Shown: piece after piece, positions 9,401-19,321 of the stretch | Layout of the letters: every line of letters starts with the position of its first letter | Numbering within the stretch: the first letter of the stretch is position 1 | From: Ciona intestinalis | Lineage: Eukaryota; Chordata; Ascidiacea; Phlebobranchia; Cionidae | NCBI RefSeq assembly: GCF_000224145.3 | Contig: NC_020166.2 | Span: 739,111 to 803,110, forward strand | DNA length: 64,000 bases | Reading direction: 5' to 3' | Made by a program: the position numbers and the translations under genes | Notes under the pieces: generated by a model | Databases searched by the model: none | What the model saw: only the letters and a program-made list of their open reading frames with translations | What the model was told of the DNA's origin: nothing

Positions 9401-11943
9401 GATTTTTAAAGAATAATTTCAAACAATACAAATCAGTAAATGGTTTCTAAACCCACTTTATTACAGTCACCCGTTCCCAAGAACACCGCTTCCCAGTTTT
9501 ACAAATTCAAACGGAATGCTTAAATTGATGGCTGGCGAATACGCTACAAATACATTGCTACATTCCATGTACGATAACGGGTTGCTGGCTCTTTCTCCAC
9601 GGCAGGTAAGTTTACAGTAGAGTGGGGAAGAGGGAAAACTTTCGCTTTTATTCAATACTTTTACTCATTTTTTTACCGTAGCATGTTTTTAATGTCTGTA
9701 ATTTTGGTGTTAATTCCCTTCTCTTCGCTCTTTTATTTATAGGATATTCGTTTCTGTATTCAAACAGATATAACTAAAGTTTTGTTATACAGTAGGGTGG
9801 AAAAAATGGGACATATTTTAGCTCCATTTTCTCGTCCCATTTAGTAGTAAACAAGGCACATTAAAAAAAATATAAAACCGTATCCTCACGACTCTCATAG
9901 ACTGTTGTTGATTTTTAAAAACACAATCAGGATACTAGGATATTATGTGCTAAAGGTGTCCTGTCTTTGCTCAGCCCACTATAAATTTTTACATAGTTAG
10001 ATAAAATTATCAAATGGAATACATTTTATACTGCACGTTTATATTTTAATTAACTGATTTTTTCGTTATTATGGTATATTAACGTTATATGCTACCTATA
10101 TGCTATATCGTTGTTCACATTTAATTTCACCTCCAGATTTTAACCACTCTCGGAACACCGGTTAACACAGCAACACTGAGCATTGTTATTCCAGGATTTC
10201 TTAACTATGGAACTAAGTATGAAACATTTCTATATAAAACTGATGTTACACACGAATGAATGAATTAAAGTAAATTATTGATCCTCGCATGGACACCAAC
10301 GACAGTCGTTATAACGAGGGTGTTTTGTTTCATACACCTCGTGCCCGCTGACAAGTTACCACGTACTTTTGAACGACTGTTGACTTTTTAAACAATCCGC
10401 ATTAGTGACCACTGGGTTGGTGCAAATCGAATAGGTGTCTTGTCCAAGGACACATATGCCCACAAACATGCCTTAACCAAGTGGTCACTTACGAGTTATC
10501 ACTTATGTATTTACAATACGCGAATTACCACCTAAAAATTTACATTTCATTTCCAGGCCCATGCTCTTTATGCTATCCGTGCTAAACCCCCCAAATGTAA
10601 CAATTGCCGAATCGGACGTCGCAATTGCAGGAATACTGGAGTTAACGATGCTGGTGAACAACACAGGGACGCTGGAAGCAGCTCTCGTTATAGACGCTGT
10701 AAGTATTGTTTTAATTATTTAAATCCGCTTTTTTATGTAGAAATGTGGGGTAATATGGGACATCTAGAACCTAAATCATTATGTATTGTTGTTTTCATCA
10801 ACAATTATAGGATTCGATCCTTTATGGAACTGCGTCGGCATCGGGCACCACTGTTCAAGCACAGATCACTTCAGTTGAATACACTCTAAGCATTCAAAGA
10901 AGCACAGTTGGTTCAGTTAACTTGCCTGGGTTTAAGGCATTGCTGAATATAGTTGTTCAAAACCAACTTATACCGACATTAAACAGTAAGGACTTTGTTG
11001 GGGGAATGAATGTAACTTGCTTTACCTTCGTGTGGTTAGGAAACGACAGTCTTTATAACACGGGTGTTCTGGTAATTCGTAAGCGGACATGAGGTGTATA
11101 AAACAGAACATCCATGTTATAAGATATAATGTTGTTGTACGGCACGAGAAAATAAATAAGTAATATTTATTTAAATACCGTACGTAGTAGGGGTGGGGGG
11201 AGATGGGACACCTTTAGCACATAATATCCAAATATCCTGATCGTGTTTTAAAGTACTAACAACAGTCTATGGGAGTCGTGAGAATATAGTTTTACAACTC
11301 TTTGAATGTTCTTTGTTTACTACTAAATGGAGCGAGAAAATGTAGTTAAAAGGTGTACCGTCTTCCCCACCTTACAGTATATTTAAATCAGATGTGTTTA
11401 TTATATCTTTTACAGGTGTGATCTTTACTGGTTTTGAGATCCCACCGATTTACGGGCTCCGTTACACCAATCTTGAAATTTCGATGCTCCAGGTACATGC
11501 AAGTATTTTAATATACTAATGTGGGGTAAGATGGGATATCGTTTGCCCCTAAATTACAAATTTCCTGATGACGTTTTGAACAATTAACAACCCTATTTAT
11601 AGAGTCACAAAATACGGTTACATAATTCTGTAAATATTTTCTTTGCTTATTGCCAAACGGGACGGGAAAACAGAGTGAAAACATGCACTATTTTACCCCA
11701 CCCTATATTACAGTTTTGGCGTGCATAAAACCTCTAGATATTCTTTTAACCGCAAAACATTCCATGATGAAGTCTCGCCGGATGGCGGACGAATGGTCGG
11801 GAAAAAGTTACATATTTACACCAGATGTTCCGTTGAAAGATTATTTACATTAGTTGGTAGCTGAAGTAACAGAATATTGAAACCTTTATGCACAGGGGGC
11901 TATGGAAATATCTGGGAACGTGGAAGGTGCTTTCGAGAACTAG
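3480..11943 (+). CDS. BPI/LBP-like secreted lipid-binding protein, copy 1 (frameshifted)
   Basis: Thirteen exons: 3480-3582, 4055-4163, 4717-4845, 5469-5559 (alternative copy 6259-6349), 6856-6993, 7555-7618, 8053-8181, 9467-9605, 10137-10216, 10557-10698, 10811-10985, 11416-11492, 11896-11943. All have GT-AG borders and matching phases. The start gives a signal peptide (MLLKALAVFSLLLSLGSCDH). The layout is that of the BPI/LBP/CETP family: an N-terminal barrel, then a C-terminal half opened by the exon-8 motif GEYATNTLLHSMYDNGLL. In exon 7 one C is missing relative to copy 2 (GCTACCAG against GCTACCCAG), giving a TGA at 8163-8165 after residue 247, so only the first half would be made. The rest of the frame is intact to TAG at 11941, followed by AATAAA near 12000. 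It is either a recent pseudogene, a null allele or an assembly error. LPS or lipid binding is inferred from the family. Confidence 0.85.
3823..4020 (-). mobile_element. MITE family A
   Basis: Complete, reverse orientation, in intron 1 of BPI-like copy 1; it ends 34 bp before exon 2. Confidence 0.8.
4275..4532 (+). mobile_element. tRNA-derived SINE, 5'-shortened
   Basis: In intron 2 of BPI-like copy 1. It has a B-box-like ggttcaaggctcgacgctgc near 4289, the body with aacccagtggtcactaatgg, the ttataacgactgtcgttttc segment and the cgcgaggataaagtaagtta segment, and it ends in seven ATTC repeats. The A-box part of the tRNA head is missing. Confidence 0.7.
4861..5036 (-). mobile_element. MITE family A
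   Basis: In intron 3 of BPI-like copy 1, 15 bp after exon 3; reverse orientation, slightly shortened internally. Confidence 0.75.
5039..5202 (+). mobile_element. MITE family A, 5'-truncated
   Basis: Starts inside the core (accaaatatcctgatcgtgt) and runs to a degraded right end (ccccaaactactata). The same truncated element restarts after the assembly gap at 6075-6198, so it belongs to the local duplication described at 5066-6824. Confidence 0.7.
5199..5393 (+). mobile_element. MITE family A, insertion polymorphic between local copies
   Basis: Complete element in intron 3. The duplicate segment at about 6192-6205 shows the uninterrupted sequence actatatattatatgcg, which equals the left flank (ends actata) joined to the right flank (begins tattatatgcg). 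This defines the insertion boundaries to a TA-rich target. Confidence 0.85.
6025..6074. other. Assembly gap (50 N)
   Basis: Fifty consecutive N, a round number typical of a placeholder gap, placed exactly between the two copies of the exon-4 segment. Confidence 0.99.
7116..7303 (-). mobile_element. Tc1/mariner-like relic with short inverted ends
   Basis: In intron 5 of BPI-like copy 1. It begins cagggtgttcggaaaatcac and ends cagtgacttcccaaacaccc plus tg, so the ends are inverted repeats. The sequence is related to the element at 58524-58755, whose complement still encodes a fragment resembling the C-terminus of a mariner/IS630-type transposase. Non-autonomous. Confidence 0.7.
7343..7541 (-). 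mobile_element. MITE family A
   Basis: In intron 5, ending 13 bp before exon 6. BPI-like copy 2 has one in the corresponding place (14631-14825), so the insertion probably predates the gene duplication. Confidence 0.8.
7712..7925 (+). mobile_element. hAT-like 5' end fragment
   Basis: In intron 6. It begins cagtggttcccaaactgtac and continues with gtggtacgcg repeats, a composition typical of hAT-family terminal sequence. No matching inverted right end was found downstream, so this is a one-ended fragment; the right boundary is approximate. Confidence 0.5.
8543..8728. repeat. tgtccgcta minisatellite with inverted half
   Basis: Intron 7 of BPI-like copy 1 holds about a dozen short units (tgtccgcta, tgtccacaatattcac). 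From about 8670 the complementary units appear (gtggacatactgaatat, gtggacatagcggacat), so the array can fold on itself. It is absent from copy 2. Confidence 0.85.
9788..9982 (-). mobile_element. MITE family A
   Basis: In intron 8 of BPI-like copy 1. The same insertion with nearly the same sequence is in copy 2 (15960-16153), so it predates or was spread by homogenisation of the pair. Confidence 0.8.
10253..10500 (-). mobile_element. tRNA-derived SINE, reverse, partial
   Basis: In intron 9 of BPI-like copy 1. It starts with the complement of the ATTC tail (gaatgaatgaat), then tgatcctcgcatgg, cgacagtcgttataacgagg and the body with agtgaccactgggttgg and tccaaggaca. A shorter copy sits in the same intron of the second gene (16422-16620). 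Confidence 0.7.
11184..11380 (+). mobile_element. MITE family A
   Basis: Complete, in intron 11; shared with copy 2 at 17494-17690. Confidence 0.8.
11512..11708 (+). mobile_element. MITE subfamily B
   Basis: In intron 12. A diverged relative of family A: gtggggtaagatgggata left end, core cctgatgacgttttgaacaa, and ttaccccaccct right end. Shared with copy 2 at 17822-18019. Confidence 0.7.
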
Positions 11944-12277
11944 AACATCGATGGTTAGGCGTGGTGACACACGCATACCGTCGACGCTTTACAAAACATT
12001 AATAAATGATTAACCTTAATACTGCATGTCAGGTTTCGTTAATTTCGTCTGCCAGTGTTTTCTTTAGTAAGGAAGCAATTATAGTAAATGCCTCAATTTG
12101 GTAACAGTACAGATCTTAGGAAAACAAAATAGGCAACTACTTAAAAACTTGTGTCTTACGTTACATTTATACCCTCACTATTTTAAACCAAACACAAATA
12201 TTCTATACAACATTCTGATGGCTGTTTTGCAAACAAAACTGCAAGTTGGTATAAACACGCGCGCTACAACAAAGTTT

Positions 12278-12476
12278 ATATTGTAGGTTGGGGGAAAATG
12301 GGACACCTTTAGCACATAATATCTAAATATCCTAATCGTGTTTTAAACAATTACTAACGGTCAATGGGAGTTATGGACATATAGTTTCATAATTTCTTTA
12401 ATGTTCTTTTTTTACTACTAAACGGGACGAGAAAATAGAGATAAAAGGTGTCCCGTCTCCCCCCCACCCTATTATA
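12278..12476 (+). mobile_element. MITE family A
   Basis: Complete copy in the spacer between the two BPI-like genes. Confidence 0.8.
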
Positions 12477-12768
12477 TGTTTTTAAAGCAGATGATTATAA
12501 AAATATACAAATTACATATACTGTATATCCGTATAGCTGACATTTACGAGTTCAAAAACAAGCACAAGTGCAGATTTTAATCCAAATAAATTCAACTTGG
12601 AATTTTGCCTCGGGATGCAAAATTTATTTCTACCGTTGCGTATCAGTTGGTGCAAACATTCATTGCCTAGAGGGTCTGATTGAACATGCATATGGAGGAA
12701 AACTGGTGAACCAATTTTGCTTTTGAGATTTAACGTAGATATATAGGAACAGTTAATATATGAAGACA

Positions 12769-12884
12769 TATAGTAGGGTGGAGGAAGAGACCTTTAGCAC
12801 ATATATAAAGTCAAATATTCTAATCGTGTTTTAAACAATTAACAACGGTCTATGTTAGTCGTGGAATACGGTTTTATGAATAAT
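12769..12884 (+). mobile_element. MITE family A, 3'-truncated
   Basis: Left end and core only (tatagtagggtggaggaaga to ggaatacggttttatgaata). It lies about 80 bp upstream of the start codon of BPI-like copy 2, so it is probably within that gene's promoter or 5' UTR. Confidence 0.7.
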
Positions 12885-12961
12885 AGAGCTTCCGTTTTAA
12901 AGGAATGTTGTAAAATTATAGCGGCAATAGTTTGAGCATGTATTACCTTGGTTTGCTTAAA

Positions 12962-15900
12962 ATGATACTTAAATATCTTGTAGCAATTGTTCTGCTACTT
13001 CCTTCATATTTATGTGACAACCCGGGACTTCGATTGAAAGGGAACTCAGCTTTGTATAATTTCGGTAAGCGGATTATAACTAATGCGGTAAACCTACTGT
13101 TTTGAACGTGTTGCCTTTCTATAGCGTTTTAGGACAGAGTAAAAAAGTTACGCCGAAATTGAAACTCGTGCGCATTAGCTTTTTAACTGCTGCTCGTTTT
13201 ATATTGTGTTTTAGTGTAGTTTTGGTACCAATACGGGATTATCTTACAGTGAAAGACCAAATCGTCAGCTATGTGGAAAGCAACGCCAGACTAAACTTTA
13301 GCGATGTTCAACACTGTTACAATGTTGGATCAGACACTTATACGTACGCCCTTACCAAGTAAGAAATTATATGAAAAGTAAAATATCTTATCGGGTATAG
13401 TAGAGTGGGGAAAATTGGGACACCTTCTCAACCTATTTTCCCGTCCCATTTGGCAGTAAACAAAGAACATTCAAAAATATTATAAAACCGTTTCCTTACA
13501 ACTACCATATAGACTTTTTTTTGGTTTGAAACATGATCAGGATATTTGGATATTATGTGCTAAAAGTGTCTCTTATCCCCCACCCTACTATATATGTTTT
13601 ATTCGTAAATGAGATAATATAATTATATTTCATTTAATGTTTTTTTTACATACTTGTAATATAATAAAAGTAAAATATAAACAGCAAATTTAGTACCGTT
13701 TAATAGTTAAAAAACGCAATAACAACTTTCTGAACATTTAAAATCCGAGTTATGGACCTCCGTCCAGTATGTGACAGGTATTTCTTTACAGCATTACTGT
13801 ATCATCGATTGGAATAAGCCAGTCCGGGTTGTACGGCATCTCACCAAACATCGTTTCATTTTATTCCAGTTCATTAACTCTTAATCTACAAGGAACATAC
13901 GTGGTTTTCTCATGCACCAGGTATAATCAACGATACACTTTAATAAAAATTAAAATAAACAAATACAAATTTCAGCCTTGTGTCCACCGGAAGCCTATCT
14001 GTTACCTTCGGATCGATCAATATGGCAGAGTGGGTGAGACTGAACAACGTTAATGGTGTTTTTGTGGTAAGTCTTTACAATCATACGTTTTCATATTTAC
14101 TTCATGAAATGTTTTTAAATGTATTCAAATACTTTTTCAAAATGTATTTAATCACTTTGAAATGGTTTTTAAACCCTGCACATCTTTTTTTTACTTTAAT
14201 AATTATCCTAGTTGTTTGGAATTGGCTTTTACTCGCTGTTGTATTTGCGCTATATAGGTGTTTACGTAGTTTTCATGCAACAGGCGTCAACTGTACTTTG
14301 TAATGTACAACCAACCGGGCAACCTATTATTAATGCAATCACACCAACTTTATCAGCGAGTCATACAAGCAATCTTAAAACGATGATTGCAAGTGATTTA
14401 AAACAAGCTATTCCTTCTGTAGTAAGTTGACACATTAAGGCATGTAAACTAAACACAGTTATCTATATACGCACTACGCTGGTATTAGAGAGATAAATAA
14501 TCCACCGTTTAAGAACATTAAAAAAGCGGTTTCGACGCTTGCAAACATTAGCAATGGCATGAGTGTGCATCTTTTAAAATATATTCATAAAAATATAACT
14601 ACCATACAGAAAACGGTACAAATATATAATATAGTAAGGTGTGGGAAGATGGGACACCTATTCATTCTATTTTTTTATTCCAATTTAGTAGTAAACAAAG
14701 GATTTCAAAGAATTATAAAACCGTATCCCCACGACTCCCAAAGACCGTTGTTAAATGTTTAAAACACGATCAGGATATTTGGATATTATGTGCTAAAGGT
14801 CCCGTCTTTCCCTATTCTACTTTATATAAACAACGTATTTAAAATATGTTGCATAGGTTTGCAACGGAACCGATGCCTTCTTAATAGGAAACGTCAACAG
14901 GTTCATTGCAACAAGCATTGGTAAGTACAATATCACAGTGTTAAAGTCGTCTATATGATATGTTACGAAATGCATCTTTACACGAAATCCTAATACTCTA
15001 TATAGGCTGTAACAAATTAACAAAAACTGAGTGGTTTTAAATTTGATTTACAGCTGCCGGCTTACCGTTATCCACAACTATAAGTGTTGACATATCAGCG
15101 TATGGCCCTCCTTCGGTAACCTATGGAAGTCTACAGATTGGTTTGAATGGAAAATGCTACCCAGTGAATGATCCAGGAGTAAAGTAAAGCAAAAAACTTA
15201 CTGTTCATAGTCTTTATCCTATATACGTGGCATTCCTTGGTTTCGACTATACAGTATTATAGTTATACTATAATAAACATATCACTAAACCTTCCTATGC
15301 AGCTCTGAATTTTTTTGTCTAACTAGTTTTTCTTTTTTTAATTACACTATACTATCACAAACAATGTTGAAATACACTGTCATTATACGATTGAAACTGA
15401 ACAGTCGCAACTGAGCGCATGAAAACACGCCTGATAAACACGGCTATACAGGAGCCGCAATAATCAACGAACTCCGAGAATTTAAAAGCACACGGCGTGT
15501 TTAATAATGTGCAGTTCCGAAACTTTAAATTAGACCGTATTTGAAGCTGGTAAAACCAAAGAAACATTGTTGTTTGCTTAATTAACGTCTACACATATCT
15601 TTGACATATACACATGTACATATGCAATTATAAACCCAGCAATACAGAAAATGTTAATACGTTTTGGTTGGGCCATTTTTACGACCACGAATTTTTTTGA
15701 AAAATGCAGTACTATACCATATATTTTTACAAAAATGTTATAACATTCACAATTTGAGATCATTTTACTATATACAGTTACACGTTTCAAAGAACACCGC
15801 TTCCCAATTTTACAAATTCAAACGGAATGCTTAAAATGATGGTTGGCGAATACGCTACAAATACTTTGCTACATTCCATGTACGATAACGGGTTGCTGGC

Positions 15901-18255
15901 TCTTTCTCCACGGCAGGTAAGTTTTCTATATCCAAACAGATATAAATAAAATTATGTTTTACAGTAGGGTGGGGAAAGTTGGACACATTTTAGATCCATT
16001 TTCTCGTCCCATTTAGTAGTAAACAAGGCACATTAAAAAAATATAAAACCGTATCCTCACGACTCTCATAGACTGTTGTTGATTTTTAAAAACACAATCA
16101 GGATACTAGGATATTATGTGCTAAAGGTGTCCTGTCTTTGCTCAGCCTACTATAAATTTTTACATAGTTAGATAAAATGATCAAATGGAATACATTTTAT
16201 ACTGCACGTTTATATTTTAATTAACTGATTTTTTCGTTATTATGGTATATTAACGTTATATGCTACCAATATGCTATATCGTTGTTCACATTTAATTTCA
16301 CCTCCAGATTTTAATCACTCTCGGAACATCGGTTAACACAGCAATACTGAGCATTTTTATTCCAGGATTTCTTAACTATGGAACTAAGTATGAAACATTT
16401 CTATATAAAACTGATGTTACACACAAATGAATGAATTAAAGTAAATTATTGATCCTCGCATGGACACCAACGACAGTCGTTATAACGAGGGTGTTTTGTT
16501 TCATACACCTTTTTAAACAATCCGCATTAGTGACCACTGGGTTGGAGCAAATTCAATAGGTTTCTTGTCCAAGGACACATATGCCCACAAACATGCCTTA
16601 ACCAAGTGGTCACTTACGAGTTACCACTTATGTATTTACAATACGCGATTTACCACCTAAATATTTACGTTTCATTTCCAGGCCCATGCTCTTTATGCTA
16701 TCCGTGCTAAACCCCCCAAATGTAACAATTGCCGAATCGGACGTCGCAATTGCAGGAATACTTGAGTTAACGATGCTGGTGAACAACACAGGGACGCTGG
16801 AAGCAGCTCTCGTTATAGACGCTGTAAGTATTGTTTTAATTATTTAAATTCGCTTTTTATGTAGAAATGTGGGGTAATATGGGACATCTAGCACCTAAAT
16901 CATTATGTATTGTTGTTTTCATCAACAATATACAATTATAGGATTCGATCCTTCATGGAACTGCGTCGGCATCGGGCACCACTGTTCACGCACAGATCAC
17001 TTCAGTTGAATACACTCTAAGCATTCAAAGAAGCACAGTTGGTTCAGTTAACTTGCCTGGGTTTAAGGCATTGCTGAATATAGTTGTTCAAAACCAACTT
17101 ATACCGACATTAAACAGTAAGGACTTTGTTGGGGGAATAATGAATGTAACTTGCTTTACCTTCGCGTGGTTAGAAAACGACAGTCTTATAACATGGGTGT
17201 TCTGTTTTATACACACCTCGAGCCAACTTACGAGTTACCACGCATGCTAACCGTGGGTAACTTGGTTTAATATTCCTGCCATCATTTTTGGTGCTACGAG
17301 TCCTTGGAAAAGGCAATTGACCATAAACGATTATAATGGCTTGTACAAATTGTTAGCCATAAAACAAAAGCTATATAGGTGGTAATTCGTAAGCGGACAT
17401 GAGGTGTATGAAACAGAACATCCATGTTATAAGATATAATATTGTTGTACGGCACGAGAAAATAAATAAGTAATATTTATTTAAATACCGTATGTAGTAG
17501 GGTAGGGGAGATGGGACACCTTTAGCACATAATATCCAAATATCCTGATCGTGTTTTAAACTACTAACAACAGTCTATGGGAGTCGTGAGAATATAGTTT
17601 TACAACTCTTTGAATGTTCTTCGTTTACTACTAAATGGAGCGAGAAAATGTAGTTAAAAGGTGTACCGTCTTCCCCACCTTACAGTATATTTAAATCAGA
17701 TGTGTTTATTATATCTTTTACAGGTGTGATCTTTACTGGTTTTGAGATCCCACCGATTTACGGGCTCCGTTACACCAATCTTGAAATTTCGATGCTCCAG
17801 GTACATGCAAGTATTTTAATATACTAATGTGGGGTAAGATGGGATACCGTTTGCCCCTAAATTCTAAATTTCCTGATGACGTTTTGAACAATTAACAACA
17901 CTATTTTATAGAGTCGCAAAATACGGTTACATAATTCTGTAAATATTTTCTTTGCTTATTACCAAACGGGACGGGAAAACAGAGTGAAAACATGCACTAT
18001 CTTACCCCACCCTACGATATTACAGTTATGGCGTGCATAAAACCACCAAATATTCTTTTAACCGCAAAACATTCCATGATGAAGTCTCGCCGGATGGCGG
18101 ACGAATGGTCGGGAAAAGTTACATATTTACACCAGATGTTCCGTTGAAAGATTATTTACATTGGTTGGTAGCTGAAGTAACAGAATATTGAAACCTTTAT
18201 GCCACAGGGGGCTATGGAAATATCTGGGAATGTGGAAGGTGCTTTCGAGAACTAG
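12962..18255 (+). CDS. BPI/LBP-like secreted lipid-binding protein, copy 2 (intact)
   Basis: Thirteen exons: 12962-13064, 13250-13358, 13792-13920, 13976-14066, 14284-14421, 14857-14920, 15054-15183, 15778-15916, 16308-16387, 16682-16823, 16942-17116, 17724-17800, 18208-18255. They sum to 1425 bp (474 aa), close to the 450-480 aa usual for BPI/LBP. The signal peptide is MILKYLVAIVLLLPSYLCDN. An N-terminal barrel (exons 1-7) leads through GEYATNTLLHSMYDNGLL (exon 8) into the C-terminal half. Cysteines in exons 5, 6 and 7 (STVLCN, VCNG, KCYP) could supply the family disulfide. Exons and phases equal those of copy 1, and the 3' exons are nearly identical, introns included. BPI, LBP, CETP and PLTP bind lipids or LPS extracellularly; which ligand applies here cannot be told. 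AATAAA follows near 18315. Confidence 0.88.
13396..13592 (-). mobile_element. MITE family A
   Basis: Complete, intron 2 of BPI-like copy 2. Copy 1 has a SINE, not a MITE, in its intron 2, so this insertion follows the duplication. Confidence 0.8.
14631..14825 (-). mobile_element. MITE family A
   Basis: Intron 5 of BPI-like copy 2, just upstream of exon 6, matching the element at 7343-7541 in copy 1. Confidence 0.8.
15960..16153 (-). mobile_element. MITE family A
   Basis: Intron 8 of BPI-like copy 2, counterpart of 9788-9982. Confidence 0.8.
16422..16620 (-). mobile_element. tRNA-derived SINE, reverse, partial
   Basis: Intron 9 of BPI-like copy 2, counterpart of the element at 10253-10500 with an internal deletion of roughly 50 bp. 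Confidence 0.65.
17140..17250 (-). mobile_element. SINE 3' part
   Basis: Intron 11 of BPI-like copy 2, directly after exon 11: gaatgtaacttgctttacct, then gaaaacgacagtcttataac and cacacctcgagccaacttac. Copy 1 has only a short remnant of this insertion in the same place. Confidence 0.6.
17494..17690 (+). mobile_element. MITE family A
   Basis: Intron 11 of BPI-like copy 2, counterpart of 11184-11380. Confidence 0.8.
17822..18019 (+). mobile_element. MITE subfamily B
   Basis: Intron 12 of BPI-like copy 2, counterpart of 11512-11708. Confidence 0.7.
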
Positions 18256-19321
18256 AACATCGATGGTTAGGCGTGGTGACATACGTATACTATCGACGCT
18301 TTACAATACAATAATAAATGATTAACCTTAATACTGCATGTCAGGTCTTGTTAATTTTGTCTGCCAGTGTTTTCTTAGCAAGGGAGCAATTACCGTAATT
18401 GCTCCAAATTGGCGGTATCGGTACAGAAAAAACAAAACAAAAAAGGCGTAGAGCAAACAAAGTTGAAATCCAGCTAACAAGCGACATATTAGGTGAAAGC
18501 CGCCACAAACCGTACCAGTAGTTTAGAGCTTTAGGCTGCCCTACTATAAGCAGGGATGAAATGTATAGTAGGGTGGGGGAAGACGGGACACCTTTAGCAC
18601 AGAATATCTAAATATCCTGATCGTGTTTTAAACTATTAACAACGGTCTATGGAAGTCTAGGGATACGGTATAATAACTCTTTGAATGTTCTTTGTTTACT
18701 ATTCATTTGGTCCCATCTACCCTATAGCCTACTATATTATGTTGAGATAATGGTTTATCACAGGATAACTAAATACCTAGCTATCTTAGACGATAATGTG
18801 CTGTAAACTAAATGTTATATAAAGTAGAAACCGAAGGTATTAACTTCTGTTTAGTGTGCTTTATTATTTTCGACGTGTCACGTAAAACAACTAAGCTCCT
18901 CGCATAGAAGAAAACATTAGCATAATCTATAAAGACACTGTGGGGGAATACCCATTTACGAGAGTCCTACGTGTCGTTCAAAATTGAAAAACAAAACATT
19001 TAGGAATTTTGGTTTATTTTATGCAAAACTATCAGACAAAGCGGATCTTTTTTTAAGTTTATTTAACCGTAAGTTAACGTAATATCATTAATTTTAGGTT
19101 TACAATCTGTAATTGTTATACTATGATAGCCTACTTAATAATACGGTTTATTTCTTTATTATTCCTTTATTTGTCTTTAGCTTATACTTGCGCATTATAA
19201 ATCGCCGTTCTACCGATGCCTAATTATAAAACACCACGTCCGTTAACTTTTACCTATCTTTTTCTATTTCAACTCAAACGTTTCCCTATTTTTAGAGTCA
19301 CTTCTGTATAGAGTGTAGAAA
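18256..19321. other. Spacer between BPI-like copy 2 and the glucosyltransferase
   Basis: Contains the 3' end of BPI-like copy 2, one MITE, and AT-rich sequence in which I see no further exon or RNA gene. Confidence 0.5.
18563..18736 (+). mobile_element. MITE family A, internally shortened
   Basis: The left end and core are intact; part of the right half is deleted before a cctactatatt end. Confidence 0.75.

Larger units (their letters stand above)
11944..12961. other. Spacer between the two BPI-like genes
   Basis: About 1 kb. It holds the 3' end of copy 1 (AATAAA near 12000), one complete and one truncated MITE, and presumably the promoter of copy 2. No other coding sequence seen. Confidence 0.6.

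Noticed and set aside
13980..14303. Hydrophobic 107-residue frame suggesting a membrane protein
   Set aside because: It reads through exon 4, intron 4 and the start of exon 5 of BPI-like copy 2; the hydrophobic part is intronic T-rich sequence.
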